NCBI GenBank assembly: GCA_014946745.1
Contig: JADCRD010000001.1
Coordinates: 124,001-188,000 of the forward strand
Length of the DNA: 64,000 nucleotides
Direction: 5' to 3'
Source of the DNA: Lysobacterales bacterium
GTDB taxonomy: Bacteria; Pseudomonadota; Gammaproteobacteria; Xanthomonadales; Xanthomonadaceae
A program made the position numbers and the translations under genes. Positions within the stretch are counted from its first letter, which is position 1. Every line of letters starts with the position of its first letter. Shown piece by piece: positions 36,456-44,587 of the stretch. The notes under the pieces are model-generated. The model was not told where the DNA came from. It did no database searches and was given only the letters and a program-made list of their open reading frames with translations.

Positions 36456-37241
36456 TCAGGCTCCGGCCGGCAGCGATTCAGCCGCCGGAAACTCCGCCGG
36501 TGAAGGCCCGTAGAACGCAGCCAGGTGTTCGGCCACCGCCGGCAGGGCCTCGCGCAGCACTTCCGGCGCGGAGAAGTGGTACTCGGTAACTACGGCGAAG
36601 AACTCTTCGGGCGCTGTCGCCGCGTAGGGATCGATGCGCGTCTCGCGTTCGCCCTCGACCTCAGCGCACAGGGCATCGAACGCAGCCTGGAAATCGCGGG
36701 CCCATGCGCGCTGGCGTACGGAGGGCAGGGGGGGCGTTCCGTCCAGCACGCCGTCGCGCAGGTCGAGCTTGTGGGCAATCTCGTGGGCAACGACGTTGCA
36801 GCCCTCGGCGGGCTCGTCGAGGTCAAGCAGCAGGTCTTCCCACGACAGGATCAGCGGGCCCTCACTCCAGGCTTCGCCGGCCAGATCTTCATCCCATTCG
36901 TGAAGCACGCCGGTGGGTTCGTCGAGTTCGCTGCGACGCACGCGGAAGGCACCCGGGTACACGATCACCTCGTGCCAGCCGCCGAGCCAGTGGCCGCCGA
37001 GATGCAGCACCGGCAAGCAGCAGAGGCAGGCGATCAACGCGCGATCACCTTCGCTGAGCTCAAGCCCTTGGACTGGGGTGATCGCCTTGCGCTGCAGGAA
37101 CACCGCCGCGAGTGCGCGCAGGCGCTGCTGCGAGTCGGACGCGAGGGCGGAAATCAGTGGGCTGCGTTCCGCGACCTGAGCAAATGTCGCCTCGGCAAGC
37201 GCCGGCGCCGATAGACGGCGGCTCCACAGTCGGCACACCAC
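36456..37241 (-). CDS. mtfA: Zinc-dependent peptidase, MtfA family (M90)
   Basis: A 261-residue M90 peptidase. The zinc motif is in NVVAHEIAHKLDLRDG, with VLHEWDEDLAGEAWSEGPLILSW split around the substrate strand and EEFFAVVTEYHFSAP giving the third ligand region. In E. coli MtfA binds and removes the repressor Mlc from action and has aminopeptidase activity; whether Mlc exists here is unknown. Start is a GTG at 37241 (a second GTG follows at once). It is soluble and cytoplasmic by sequence and convergent with phoQ. Confidence 0.9.
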   Translation of the reverse strand: MVCRLWSRRLSAPALAEATFAQVAERSPLISALASDSQQRLRALAAVFLQRKAITPVQGLELSEGDRALIACLCCLPVLHLGGHWLGGWHEVIVYPGAFRVRRSELDEPTGVLHEWDEDLAGEAWSEGPLILSWEDLLLDLDEPAEGCNVVAHEIAHKLDLRDGVLDGTPPLPSVRQRAWARDFQAAFDALCAEVEGERETRIDPYAATAPEEFFAVVTEYHFSAPEVLREALPAVAEHLAAFYGPSPAEFPAAESLPAGA

Positions 37242-37279
37242 AGCGGTGAAGTCGCAAAAACAGCGGTCTGTCGCTGCCC

Positions 37280-37606
37280 TCAGCGCACCATGCCTGGCAG
37301 GAAAGCGTTCCAGCGCGAGCTGGGCTTGGCGGGCGCGGTCGTGGTCGAGTCGCCGCCGCCGTTGGCTGCCGCGCGCGCCGGAACCGCCGCGCCCCCGACC
37401 GCCTGCAGGCCGGCCGGCAGTTCCGCGTCTTCGATCAGCGCCGCGGCGGATTCCGGACTTGCGGCTTCGACCTCAGAGGAAGCACCGACCTCGTTGCCGC
37501 AGTCTTCGGCTTCGGCGTCCATCGGGAGCACTTCGACGGCCATCGCCGGAAGCGCAAGTGACAGCCACAGCAGCAAAACGCTCAGGATCGTGCGGATCTG
37601 GGACAT
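37280..37606 (-). CDS. Small exported protein of unknown function
   Basis: A 108-residue protein with a clear signal peptide (MSQIRTILSVLLLWLSLALP, cleavage after AMA). The mature part is acidic and alanine-rich (MDAEAEDCGNEVGASSEVEA) and ends in KPSSRWNAFLPGMVR. No family is recognised. AAGGAAAGG precedes the ATG at 37606, supporting translation. It lies 38 bases upstream of mtfA on the same strand, so the two could be one transcript. Confidence 0.65.
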   Translation of the reverse strand: MSQIRTILSVLLLWLSLALPAMAVEVLPMDAEAEDCGNEVGASSEVEAASPESAAALIEDAELPAGLQAVGGAAVPARAAANGGGDSTTTAPAKPSSRWNAFLPGMVR

Positions 37607-37833
37607 GACCTTTCCTTGGGGCAGAGGCTGCCGAGGCGGCTTCCGTCGGGGGGCTTGGCAGCCATTCCGGGCTTCGGAATCTGGAGGCTCAAGTGCGGAG
37701 CACGGGCGAAGCGACGCCGGAGTGTAGCGCGTGGGTGTCCAGACAAAGTGAGGAAATGTCAACGGTTCGGGCCGTAGCGCCAGACTGACGCAGCGCAGCG
37801 TGACCTCAACGGACGCTCTGGCATGCTCGGCCG

Positions 37834-39669
37834 ATGGTTGCCGTCTTGAGTCCTCGCGCCCTGGAAGCGCCTGTCACCGCCGCGCAGATGCGGCGTGCCC
37901 TGATTGCGGGCATGCGTCGCGTGATCGAACGCCGTGAATTGCTCGATCGCATCAACGTTTTTCCCGTGCCGGATGGCGATACCGGCAGCAACCTCGCCTT
38001 TACCCTGAACAGCGTCTTGGCCGGTAGCCTGAGCCGCCGCTGCGCGGCGATGGGGCCTCTTCTACGGCAGGTCGCCGAGGATGCCGTGGATGGCGCACGC
38101 GGCAATTCCGGGGCGATCCTCGCGCAGTTCCTGTCTGGCGTTTCGGAGCGCGTGGCCGATGCCAAGGTTTTGCCTCCCGACGAGCTCGCGGCCGCTGCTG
38201 CTGCGGGGGCCGACGCTGCGCGCAAGGCGCTGTCCGAGCCGCGCGAGGGCACCATCTTGAGCGTGATTCGCGCGTTCTCGGATGGGTTGTCGCGTGCCGG
38301 TACAGAAGGCGCGCGCGACCTTCGGGAGCGCTTCGAGCGTGCGCTCGAGGCGGCGCGCGCGGCGCTCGCCGACACGCCGCGACAGCTGGCGGTGCTCCGT
38401 CAGGCTGGGGTGGTCGACGCGGGTGCCCAAGGTTTCGTGGATCTGCTTGAAGGGATCGCCGACTACCTGCGCACGGGTCGCCTAAAGGTGGCCGCCCGGA
38501 GCGAACACCTGGAAGACATTCCTTTCGTGGGGGCGGATCTGCACGACGCTGTCGACCCCGCACATCGCTGGTGCACCGAGTGCCTGCTGAGCGCCGAGGC
38601 GGTCGATGCCGATGCGCTGCGTACGGCCCTGACCGCTGCGGGCGCGGATTCCGTGGTGATTGCCGGCGGCCGTCAGCGTGTTCGCGTTCATGCCCACGTG
38701 GGCGCGCCCGCCCAGCTGTTCGAGTTGGCTGCCCGCTTCGGCAAGGTGAGCGCGCACAAGGCCGAGGACATGCTGGCCCAGCAGCACGAGGCCAGCCTGG
38801 TGCAGGCCGTGGCCGTGGTCACCGACTCAGGCGCGGACTATCCGGCCGAGCTGGCGCAGCGCCTTGGGCTGTCCGCCGTGCCGGTGCGGGTGTCGTTTGG
38901 CGAGGAGGAGTTCCTCGACAAGGTCTCGATCAGCACCGCCGAGTTCCACCGGCGACTGAAGTCCAGCGCGATTCCTCCGAAGACGTCGCAGCCGCCGCCC
39001 GGCGACTTCCGGCGCCAGTTCGAAACGCGCCTGTCCCACCACCGCGAGCTGGTCTATGTCGGCATATCCCGCGCACTTTCGGGCACGCTGCAGGCCGGCG
39101 AGTCGGCGGCGACCCGCGTGGGCGCTGAGCGCATCCGCGTGGTTGACTCCGGCCACGCCAGCTGCGGTCAGGCCCTGCTGGCGATCGCGGCTGCCGAAGC
39201 CGCGGCGCGCGGCTGCATGGCCGACGAGATCGTCGCCGAGATCGAAGCCCTGCGCCCTCGCGTGCAGACCTGGGCCATCACCCGCGATGTCAGCTTCGCG
39301 GTGCGCGGCGGCCGCCTTCCGGCCTGGGCCGGTTGGCTGGTGGCTGCGCTAGGGCTCACGCCGGTGGCGCGGGCCAAGCCGAATGGGCGCTTGGCGGTGG
39401 CGGGGGCTCTGGCGGGAGGACCCGACGCAGCGCCAGAGCGCTTCGCCCGACATCTGCTGAAGCGTCTCGATGCGCGTCGGCGCTGGCGGCTGCTGGTCGG
39501 TCACGTCGACTGCGAGGGCGATGCGCGTCACCTCGAGCGCCGCCTTCGCGAGGCCCTGCCGATCGACAGTCTGGGTGTGGTCGAAGTCGGGCCGGCAATT
39601 GGCGCACATGCGGGCACGGGGGCACTGGTGGTGGGCCTGCTGGACATGGGGCCGTTGGACCCCGCCTGA
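37834..39669 (+). CDS. Fatty-acid-kinase-like fusion: Dak2/FakA and DegV/FakB domains
   Basis: A 611-residue protein joining both halves of the bacterial fatty acid kinase. Residues about 15-205 are a Dak2-type kinase domain (DGDTGSN at 47-53, GARGNSGAIL near 87, GVVDAGAQGFVDLLEG). Residues about 215-330 match the FakA middle domain (RWCTECLLSAEAVDADAL, DSVVIAGGRQRVRVHAHV, KAEDMLAQQHEA). Residues about 335-605 are a DegV/FakB fatty-acid-binding domain (VVTDSGADYPAELAQRLGL, IPPKTSQPPPGDFRRQF, VVDSGHASCGQALLA). In Firmicutes FakA phosphorylates fatty acid held by a separate FakB, making acyl-phosphate. plsY, which uses acyl-phosphate, is the next gene, 73 bases on. The family role is established; the pathway here is inferred. 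Confidence 0.9.
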   Translation: MVAVLSPRALEAPVTAAQMRRALIAGMRRVIERRELLDRINVFPVPDGDTGSNLAFTLNSVLAGSLSRRCAAMGPLLRQVAEDAVDGARGNSGAILAQFLSGVSERVADAKVLPPDELAAAAAAGADAARKALSEPREGTILSVIRAFSDGLSRAGTEGARDLRERFERALEAARAALADTPRQLAVLRQAGVVDAGAQGFVDLLEGIADYLRTGRLKVAARSEHLEDIPFVGADLHDAVDPAHRWCTECLLSAEAVDADALRTALTAAGADSVVIAGGRQRVRVHAHVGAPAQLFELAARFGKVSAHKAEDMLAQQHEASLVQAVAVVTDSGADYPAELAQRLGLSAVPVRVSFGEEEFLDKVSISTAEFHRRLKSSAIPPKTSQPPPGDFRRQFETRLSHHRELVYVGISRALSGTLQAGESAATRVGAERIRVVDSGHASCGQALLAIAAAEAAARGCMADEIVAEIEALRPRVQTWAITRDVSFAVRGGRLPAWAGWLVAALGLTPVARAKPNGRLAVAGALAGGPDAAPERFARHLLKRLDARRRWRLLVGHVDCEGDARHLERRLREALPIDSLGVVEVGPAIGAHAGTGALVVGLLDMGPLDPA

Positions 39670-39742
39670 GTTCGTCTGGTCGCTACCCGCGCACTGCTTC
39701 CAGCGCTTTCGCCCCCTCCCGCCCAACCCGCACACTAGCGCC

Positions 39743-40366
39743 ATGCTCCAGACACTGACCGCTCTTCTGATGGCCTATCTGCTCGGCTCGCTGTCCGGCA
39801 GCCTGCTGATCGGTCGTGCCATCGGCGTCGATATCCGTCAGAGCGGCAGCGGCAACGCCGGCGGAACCAATGCCTTTCGAACGCGCGGCTGGCGTTTCGC
39901 GCTCGGCGTGGTGCTGATCGATATCGGCAAAGGCGCCCTGGCGGCCGCGTTGGCGCTGTGGCTCTGGACCGACGCAGCGCCGCTGTCCGCGACTTCGCTG
40001 GCGGGGGCCTGCACTCTGGCGGCGGCGATCGGCCATACCTGGCCGGTGTTCTTCGGCTTTCGCGGCGGCAAGGGCGCGGGCACCCTGGTGGGCGGGCTGT
40101 GCGTGGCTTGGCCGCTGAGCGTGGGGCCGGTGTTCCTGGTCTGGGTGATGTGCCTGGTTCTGACCGGCTATGTCGGGCTCTCGACCCTGCTCGCCGCGCT
40201 TGCGCTGGTGCCGCTGGCGCTGTGGGCCGCGCCGGATCAACTCGTGTTTGCGCTGGCGGCGGCGGGCTTCATCGTGTTCACCCACCGCAGCAACGTGCTG
40301 CGGCTGCTGCGTGGCACCGAGCACCGCTTCGAGCGCGTGCGTGTGTTTCGTCGGCGTGTCGGCTGA
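39743..40366 (+). CDS. plsY: Glycerol-3-phosphate acyltransferase PlsY
   Basis: A 207-residue inner-membrane enzyme with about five to seven transmembrane helices. It acylates sn-glycerol 3-phosphate using acyl-phosphate, the first step of phospholipid synthesis. Motifs are IRQSGSGNAGGTNAFRTRGW, GHTWPVFFGFRGGKGAGT and the final cytoplasmic FTHRSNVLRLLRGTEHRF. ATG at 39743 starts directly on the first helix; upstream codons in frame belong to the preceding gene's overlap. The stop shares a base with the birA start (TGATG). Confidence 0.96.
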   Translation: MLQTLTALLMAYLLGSLSGSLLIGRAIGVDIRQSGSGNAGGTNAFRTRGWRFALGVVLIDIGKGALAAALALWLWTDAAPLSATSLAGACTLAAAIGHTWPVFFGFRGGKGAGTLVGGLCVAWPLSVGPVFLVWVMCLVLTGYVGLSTLLAALALVPLALWAAPDQLVFALAAAGFIVFTHRSNVLRLLRGTEHRFERVRVFRRRVG

Positions 40367-41163
40367 TGCCGGAGGACTCGACCCCATCGATGCATGCGCT
40401 CGCGGAGCGCGCGGGGCAGGCGCTGAAGGCCGCTGATCGCTCGCCGCCGCAGCTGCAGTGGGTAGCTGAAACCGAATCCACCAACTCGGATCTGCTCGCC
40501 GCTGGCTGTCCGCCTGACGAGGGTCTCGCGCGGGTCGCCGAGCGGCAGACGGCCGGCCGCGGTCGTCTGGGTCGGGTCTGGCAGTCGCGCGCCGGCGGCA
40601 GCCTTTGCCTGTCGATCGCGCTGCCTTGGCCGGGCGGCGTGGCCCGTGCGGCAGGCGCGAGTCTGGTGGCCGGGCTTGCGGTCGCGGAAACGCTGCGCGC
40701 GCACGGCGCTGACGAGGTCGGCCTCAAATGGCCCAACGACCTGTGGGCGCGTGGCCGCAAGCTCGGCGGGCTGCTGGTCGAGGTGGGTGGGCGCGGCGAT
40801 GCCGTGTTCCTGGTGGTCGGCGTGGGCCTCAACCTGGACCTGCCGCGTGACTTCGAGGCCGGGCTCGATTGGATCGATCTTGCCGCGCTGGGTCTCGCGC
40901 CCGACCGCGCCGGGCTGGTGGCGGCTCTGCTTCTGCAGCTGCGTGCACGACTCAGGCAGATGCAGGATCAAGGGCTGGCCGAGCTGCTGCCGGCCTGGCA
41001 GCACTTCGACGCGCTGCGCGGCTGCGCGGTGCAGATGCTGAGCGGCGATCAGCGCTGGCCGGGCCGTGCGCTGGGTCTTGCCGACGATGGCGGGCTGCGC
41101 GTCGAACATGCCGACGGCGAGCGCGTCTGGCACAGCGGCGAAGCCAGCCTGAGGCCGGCATGA
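40366..41163 (+). CDS. birA: Biotin-[acetyl-CoA carboxylase] ligase, monofunctional
   Basis: A 265-residue ligase that activates biotin as biotinyl-AMP and attaches it to the biotin carrier protein. It shows ETESTNSDLLA, the biotinyl-AMP loop RQTAGRGRLGRVWQS, LKWPNDLWARGRKLGGLLVE and VVGVGLNLDL. The N-terminal helix-turn-helix of E. coli BirA is missing, so it cannot act as the biotin repressor. ATG at 40366 overlaps the plsY stop and its own stop overlaps coaX, so three genes are translationally coupled. Confidence 0.95.
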   Translation: MPEDSTPSMHALAERAGQALKAADRSPPQLQWVAETESTNSDLLAAGCPPDEGLARVAERQTAGRGRLGRVWQSRAGGSLCLSIALPWPGGVARAAGASLVAGLAVAETLRAHGADEVGLKWPNDLWARGRKLGGLLVEVGGRGDAVFLVVGVGLNLDLPRDFEAGLDWIDLAALGLAPDRAGLVAALLLQLRARLRQMQDQGLAELLPAWQHFDALRGCAVQMLSGDQRWPGRALGLADDGGLRVEHADGERVWHSGEASLRPA

Positions 41164-41957
41164 AGCCGCGCCTTCTGCTTGACCTCGGCAACACCCGGCT
41201 GAAGTGGGCTCTGGCCCTGCCGCCCACGGCTGAGTGTCCGGACTGGCGGCTCGGCGACGTGGCGGCGCTGGCGCATGCGGGCCCCGACTTTCTGCCTGCA
41301 CTGGAGCAGAAGCTGCGCGTGCTGCCTGAAGTGCAGAGCGTGCATCTGGTGGCTGTCACCGCCGAGTCGAGCGTCGAAGCCATCACGCGCTGCATCGCCG
41401 CATCCGTGCGGACCGAGCGCCCCGGCCTGCTGCGCGCGCGTACTCAAGCCGAGGCGGCCGTGTCGCAGGGGCGGAGGCTGCGCTGCGCCTATCCGCAGCC
41501 CGAGCACCTTGGGACCGACCGCTGGCTGAGCCTGCGCGGCGCGCTCGCGATCGTCTCTCCACCCGCCCTGGTCGTCGGTGCGGGTACTGCTCTGACGGTC
41601 GATGCCATTGACGGCGAGAGCCGGCATCTTGGCGGTCTGATCCTCTGTGGGATTGCCACCATGCACGAGGCCCTGCTGGCGCGCGCGCCGCATTTGCGGA
41701 TGCCCGGTGGATCGCCCGGGCTCGACGCCTTCTGGGCGGATGACACGGCGCCAGCCGTGGCAATGGCGCCGTGGCAGGCCGCAGCGGGCCTGATCGAGCG
41801 CGCGAGGCGACGGCTTGAGCTGCAGTGCGGCAAGCCGCCCGCGGTGCTGCTGGCGGGCGGCGATGCAGCAGACATCGCCCCCCTGCTGGAGTGCCCGGCG
41901 CGGGTTGAGCCTTTCCTCGTGCTGCACGGACTGCTGCAGGCGGCCGTCCGCGACTGA
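41160..41957 (+). CDS. coaX: Type III pantothenate kinase
   Basis: A 265-residue CoaX that phosphorylates pantothenate in coenzyme A synthesis. Motifs include LLLDLGNTRLKWAL (phosphate-binding loop), QPEHLGTDRWLSLRGA, VVGAGTALTVDAI and GGLILCGIATMHEALLARA with the late GGDAADI. It overlaps birA by ATGA, the common birA-coaX order, and is followed by the SPOR gene. This class needs a monovalent cation and is not feedback-inhibited by CoA. Confidence 0.95.
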   Translation: MKPRLLLDLGNTRLKWALALPPTAECPDWRLGDVAALAHAGPDFLPALEQKLRVLPEVQSVHLVAVTAESSVEAITRCIAASVRTERPGLLRARTQAEAAVSQGRRLRCAYPQPEHLGTDRWLSLRGALAIVSPPALVVGAGTALTVDAIDGESRHLGGLILCGIATMHEALLARAPHLRMPGGSPGLDAFWADDTAPAVAMAPWQAAAGLIERARRRLELQCGKPPAVLLAGGDAADIAPLLECPARVEPFLVLHGLLQAAVRD

Positions 41958-42036
41958 GCCCGCGCTGTCGGGGCGGGTTCGAAGCGCCCTGTTATCCTGC
42001 ACGCCCGCCTCTCCCCTTACCGATTGCTCACTGCCG

Positions 42037-42696
42037 ATGCTGCCCCGCCTGCTCGTCCTGCTGTTGCTGCTCATGAATATCGGCGTCGGCGTCTGGTGGT
42101 TTCTGCGTCCTGAGCACGAGCCGCGCCGCTTCGCGCCCACCGAACCCGCCGTGCCGGGGCTGGAATTGCTGACGGAGATCGAGGCGCGCGAGGCGGTGGG
42201 CGAGCTGGCGGAGGCGCCGCAGCCCATCGCGCCCAGTGCGGACGCGGTCTGCGAGCGCATCGGACCTTTCCTCACCCAAGCCGACCTGCGCCGTGCCGTG
42301 GGTGCGCTCACGCCGGTCGTACAGCGCATCCAGTTCCGCGAAACCCGCGCGCTGGCGCGGCGCGGCTACTGGGTCTACATGCCCGCGCAGCCGACCCGCG
42401 ACGCCGCGCTCGCCACCGCGCGCGAACTCGCCGCTCAAGGTCTGCGCGACTACTACGTGGTGACCGCCGGCGATCGCCAGAACACCATCTCGTTGGGACT
42501 GTTCCGCGAGCTTGCGAACGCCCGCCAGCGACAGGCCGATGTGCGCGCCATGGGCTTTGGCGCCGAGCTGGGCGAGCGCACCGAGGAGATTCCACAGTAC
42601 TGGGTCGATATCGCCGCGGACCCTCGCTTCAACTGGCGCGCCCAGCTCGGCGGCTACGCCGGGGTCGATTCCAGCCGTATCGACTGCGAGGCTTGA
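42037..42696 (+). CDS. SPOR-domain membrane protein
   Basis: A 219-residue protein with one N-terminal transmembrane helix (LLVLLLLLMNIGVGVWWFL), a proline/acid linker, and a C-terminal SPOR-type peptidoglycan-binding domain (RRGYWVYMPAQPTRDAALAT, LRDYYVVTAGDRQNTISLGL, ANARQRQADVRAMGF). SPOR domains recognise denuded glycan strands and place proteins at the septum. It follows coaX by 79 bases and is likely on the same transcript. Topology is cytoplasm-in, domain in periplasm. Confidence 0.85.
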   Translation: MLPRLLVLLLLLMNIGVGVWWFLRPEHEPRRFAPTEPAVPGLELLTEIEAREAVGELAEAPQPIAPSADAVCERIGPFLTQADLRRAVGALTPVVQRIQFRETRALARRGYWVYMPAQPTRDAALATARELAAQGLRDYYVVTAGDRQNTISLGLFRELANARQRQADVRAMGFGAELGERTEEIPQYWVDIAADPRFNWRAQLGGYAGVDSSRIDCEA

Positions 42697-42714
42697 GGGC
42701 TGGATTCGTGAGTG

Positions 42715-42780
42715 CCTGATCGGACCGACGCTTGAGCGCGGCATGAGGGAGCACACCTTCGCTTCGGTGTACCGATCAGG
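42715..42780. other. Long stem-loop between the SPOR gene and tRNA-Thr
   Basis: CCTGATCGG (42715-42723) pairs with CCGATCAGG (42772-42780), and an inner ACACC/GGTGT stem caps the structure. It may end the SPOR transcript. No T tract follows. Confidence 0.45.
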
Positions 42781-42838
42781 GATGAGGAGAAACGAAGAGC
42801 GACACGAGCCCGAACTCCGAATTCCGTCTGCAAGACGC

Positions 42839-42844
42839 TACAAT
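42839..42844 (+). promoter_or_regulatory. -10 box of the tRNA-Thr gene
   Basis: TACAAT ends 11 bases before the tRNA 5' end, a normal tRNA-gene promoter distance. A matching -35 is not evident. Confidence 0.5.
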
Positions 42845-42855
42845 CCCCCTCCCGT

Positions 42856-42931
42856 GCCGGCATAGCTCAGTTGGTAGAGCAACCGCCTTGTAAGCGGTAG
42901 GTCGTCCGTTCGATTCGGACTGCCGGCACCA
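42856..42931 (+). tRNA. tRNA-Thr (anticodon UGU)
   Basis: A 76-base cloverleaf. Acceptor arms GCCGGCA and TGCCGGC pair, with A as discriminator and an encoded CCA at 42929-42931. The D arm is AGCTCAGTTGGTAGAGC; the anticodon stem ACCGC/GCGGT holds the loop CTTGTAA with anticodon TGT; the T arm carries GTTCGATTC. It is a single gene, not in a tRNA cluster. Confidence 0.98.
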
Positions 42932-42979
42932 CTCTCGCAGCACTGCTGCCCGATCGACCCCCACCGTGGCCCAAGACAC

Positions 42980-43360
42980 GTGAGCATCGACGGTTTCGAT
43001 TCCCTGCTGGCCCTGTACCGCCTGGCGCTCAAGGACAAGCGCCAGAAGCTGCGTCGCTACATGGCCGCGATTCGCGAAGCGCCCAGCAACGATGCGGCTG
43101 AGGCGGATGTGACCGAGCTGCGCGGCATGCTGCACAAGATGGCGGGCTCGGCCGGCGCCTACGGCTTTCCCGATGTGAGCGACAAGTCCCGCGCCATCGA
43201 GCGCCAGTGGATCGCCTGGATCAAGTCGCCGCCTGAAGCGCGTCGCCCTGTGCAGGCCCTGTGCGCCGAGCTGCTGACGCCAACGCTGGAGCTGCTGGTG
43301 CTGATCGACAAGGCCATTGCCGCCGCCGCCCGGGCCGCCGAAGAACAGGAAGAACCATGA
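42980..43360 (+). CDS. HPt-domain protein
   Basis: A 126-residue helical protein with a histidine phosphotransfer domain. The phosphorylated histidine is in LRGMLHKMAGSAGAYGF, the typical H-K-x-x-G-S-A pattern. HPt proteins relay phosphate between a hybrid kinase and a response regulator; no kinase or regulator is nearby. GTG at 42980 is the start. Its stop overlaps the arginase ATG (ATGA), so the two should be translated together, which is unusual for an HPt gene. Confidence 0.85.
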   Translation: MSIDGFDSLLALYRLALKDKRQKLRRYMAAIREAPSNDAAEADVTELRGMLHKMAGSAGAYGFPDVSDKSRAIERQWIAWIKSPPEARRPVQALCAELLTPTLELLVLIDKAIAAAARAAEEQEEP

Positions 43361-44301
43361 GTTCGAACCGCTTTCTCCCGGTCAGCCTGATCGGCGTGCC
43401 CACCGATATCGGCGCCGGCCATCGCGGCGCCTCGATGGGGCCGGAAGCTCTGCGTGTGGCCGGGCTGGGCGAGGCGCTCGCCGCACGCGGCCTGCAGGTC
43501 CACGATCGCGGCAACCTGCGCGGGCCATTCAACCCCTGGCAGCCGCCGCATGAGGGCTATCGGCATCTGGAGCAGGTGGTCGAATGGAACACCGCGGTGA
43601 TGCACGCCGTCGAAGCCGAACTCAAGGCCGGGCGCATGCCGATCATGCTGGGTGGCGATCACTGCCTGGCGGTCGGTTCGATCACCGCCGTCGCCAAGCA
43701 TGTGCGCGCCCAGGGCAAAAAGCTGCGCATCCTCTGGCTGGACGCGCACGCTGATTTCAACACCTCCGAACTCACGCCCAGCGGCAACGTGCACGGTATG
43801 CCCGTGGCCTGCCTCTGCGGCATGGGCCCGCGCGCGCTCACCCATCTCGGCGGCAGCATTCCTGCGATCACCCCGGACCAGGTCAAGCAGATCGGCATCC
43901 GCTCGGTCGACGAGGGCGAGCGCCGCTTGGTGCATGAGGCGGGGCTCGACATCTACGACATGCGCTATATCGACGAAGTCGGCATGAAGCGGGCGCTGGA
44001 GGAAGCGCTGGAGGGCGTCGACGCCGACACCCATCTGCACGTCAGCTTCGACGTCGATTTTCTTGATCCCGGCATCGCGCCTGGCGTCGGCACGACGGTC
44101 GAGGGCGGGCCGAACTACCGCGAGGCGCAGCTGGTGATGGAGATGATCGCCGACACCGGCCGCATGGCCTCGCTGGACATCGTCGAGCTGAACCCCGCGT
44201 TCGATGAGCGCAACCGCACGGCCCGGCTGGCGGTGGACCTCGTCGAGAGCCTGTTCGGCAAGTCCACACTGATGCGTGACCCGCTGCGCGAGCCGCGTTG
44301 A
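43357..44301 (+). CDS. rocF: Arginase
   Basis: A 314-residue ureohydrolase of the arginase group, splitting arginine to ornithine and urea with a dimanganese centre. Metal motifs are complete: GGDHCLAVGS, LDAHADFNT with SGNVHGMP, and SFDVDFLDPGIAPGVGT; the closing SLDIVELNP is also conserved. The start ATG at 43357 gives MSSNRFLPVSLIGVPTDIGA. It is coupled to an upstream HPt gene. Neighbouring genes do not form an arginine pathway. Confidence 0.95.
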   Translation: MSSNRFLPVSLIGVPTDIGAGHRGASMGPEALRVAGLGEALAARGLQVHDRGNLRGPFNPWQPPHEGYRHLEQVVEWNTAVMHAVEAELKAGRMPIMLGGDHCLAVGSITAVAKHVRAQGKKLRILWLDAHADFNTSELTPSGNVHGMPVACLCGMGPRALTHLGGSIPAITPDQVKQIGIRSVDEGERRLVHEAGLDIYDMRYIDEVGMKRALEEALEGVDADTHLHVSFDVDFLDPGIAPGVGTTVEGGPNYREAQLVMEMIADTGRMASLDIVELNPAFDERNRTARLAVDLVESLFGKSTLMRDPLREPR

Positions 44302-44363
44302 GCGGCGCCTGACTGGGCTGAATCGTCGCGAGGCCTCACGCTGACGGCGGGCGATGGCGCTGC

Positions 44364-44369
44364 TAGGCT
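44364..44369 (+). promoter_or_regulatory. Candidate -10 box before the entericidin gene
   Basis: TAGGCT, 43 bases before the ATG at 44413, is a moderate -10 candidate. Confidence 0.25.
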
Positions 44370-44412
44370 GCGCTCCCCGCCGAACGTCGGTGCTCAAGCC
44401 CTCGGAGTTCCC

Positions 44413-44553
44413 ATGCGCATTCCCACGACCGTCTGGCGCCTCGCGGCGCTCGCGCTCGGCCTGCTCGTGCTGGCCGGCTGCAACACCATCCAGGGCGCCG
44501 GCAAGGACTTGCAGCGCGCCGGCGAGAAGATCGAAGAGGCCGCGCGCCGTTGA
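44413..44553 (+). CDS. Entericidin A/B-family small lipoprotein
   Basis: A 46-residue lipoprotein, [20 protein letters not shown] then the lipobox LAGC followed by [20 protein letters not shown]. The GAGKDxxxAGxxI pattern is that of EcnA/EcnB. In E. coli these form a small toxin-antidote pair of membrane lipoproteins; here only one is seen, as is common in other genera where the role is unclear. It lies between arginase and trpS, 34 bases before the latter. Confidence 0.85.
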   Translation: MRIPTTVWRLAALALGLLVLAGCNTIQGAGKDLQRAGEKIEEAARR

Positions 44554-44587
44554 CCGCGCGCTGCGCCCCCATACCCCACGAGGCTCC

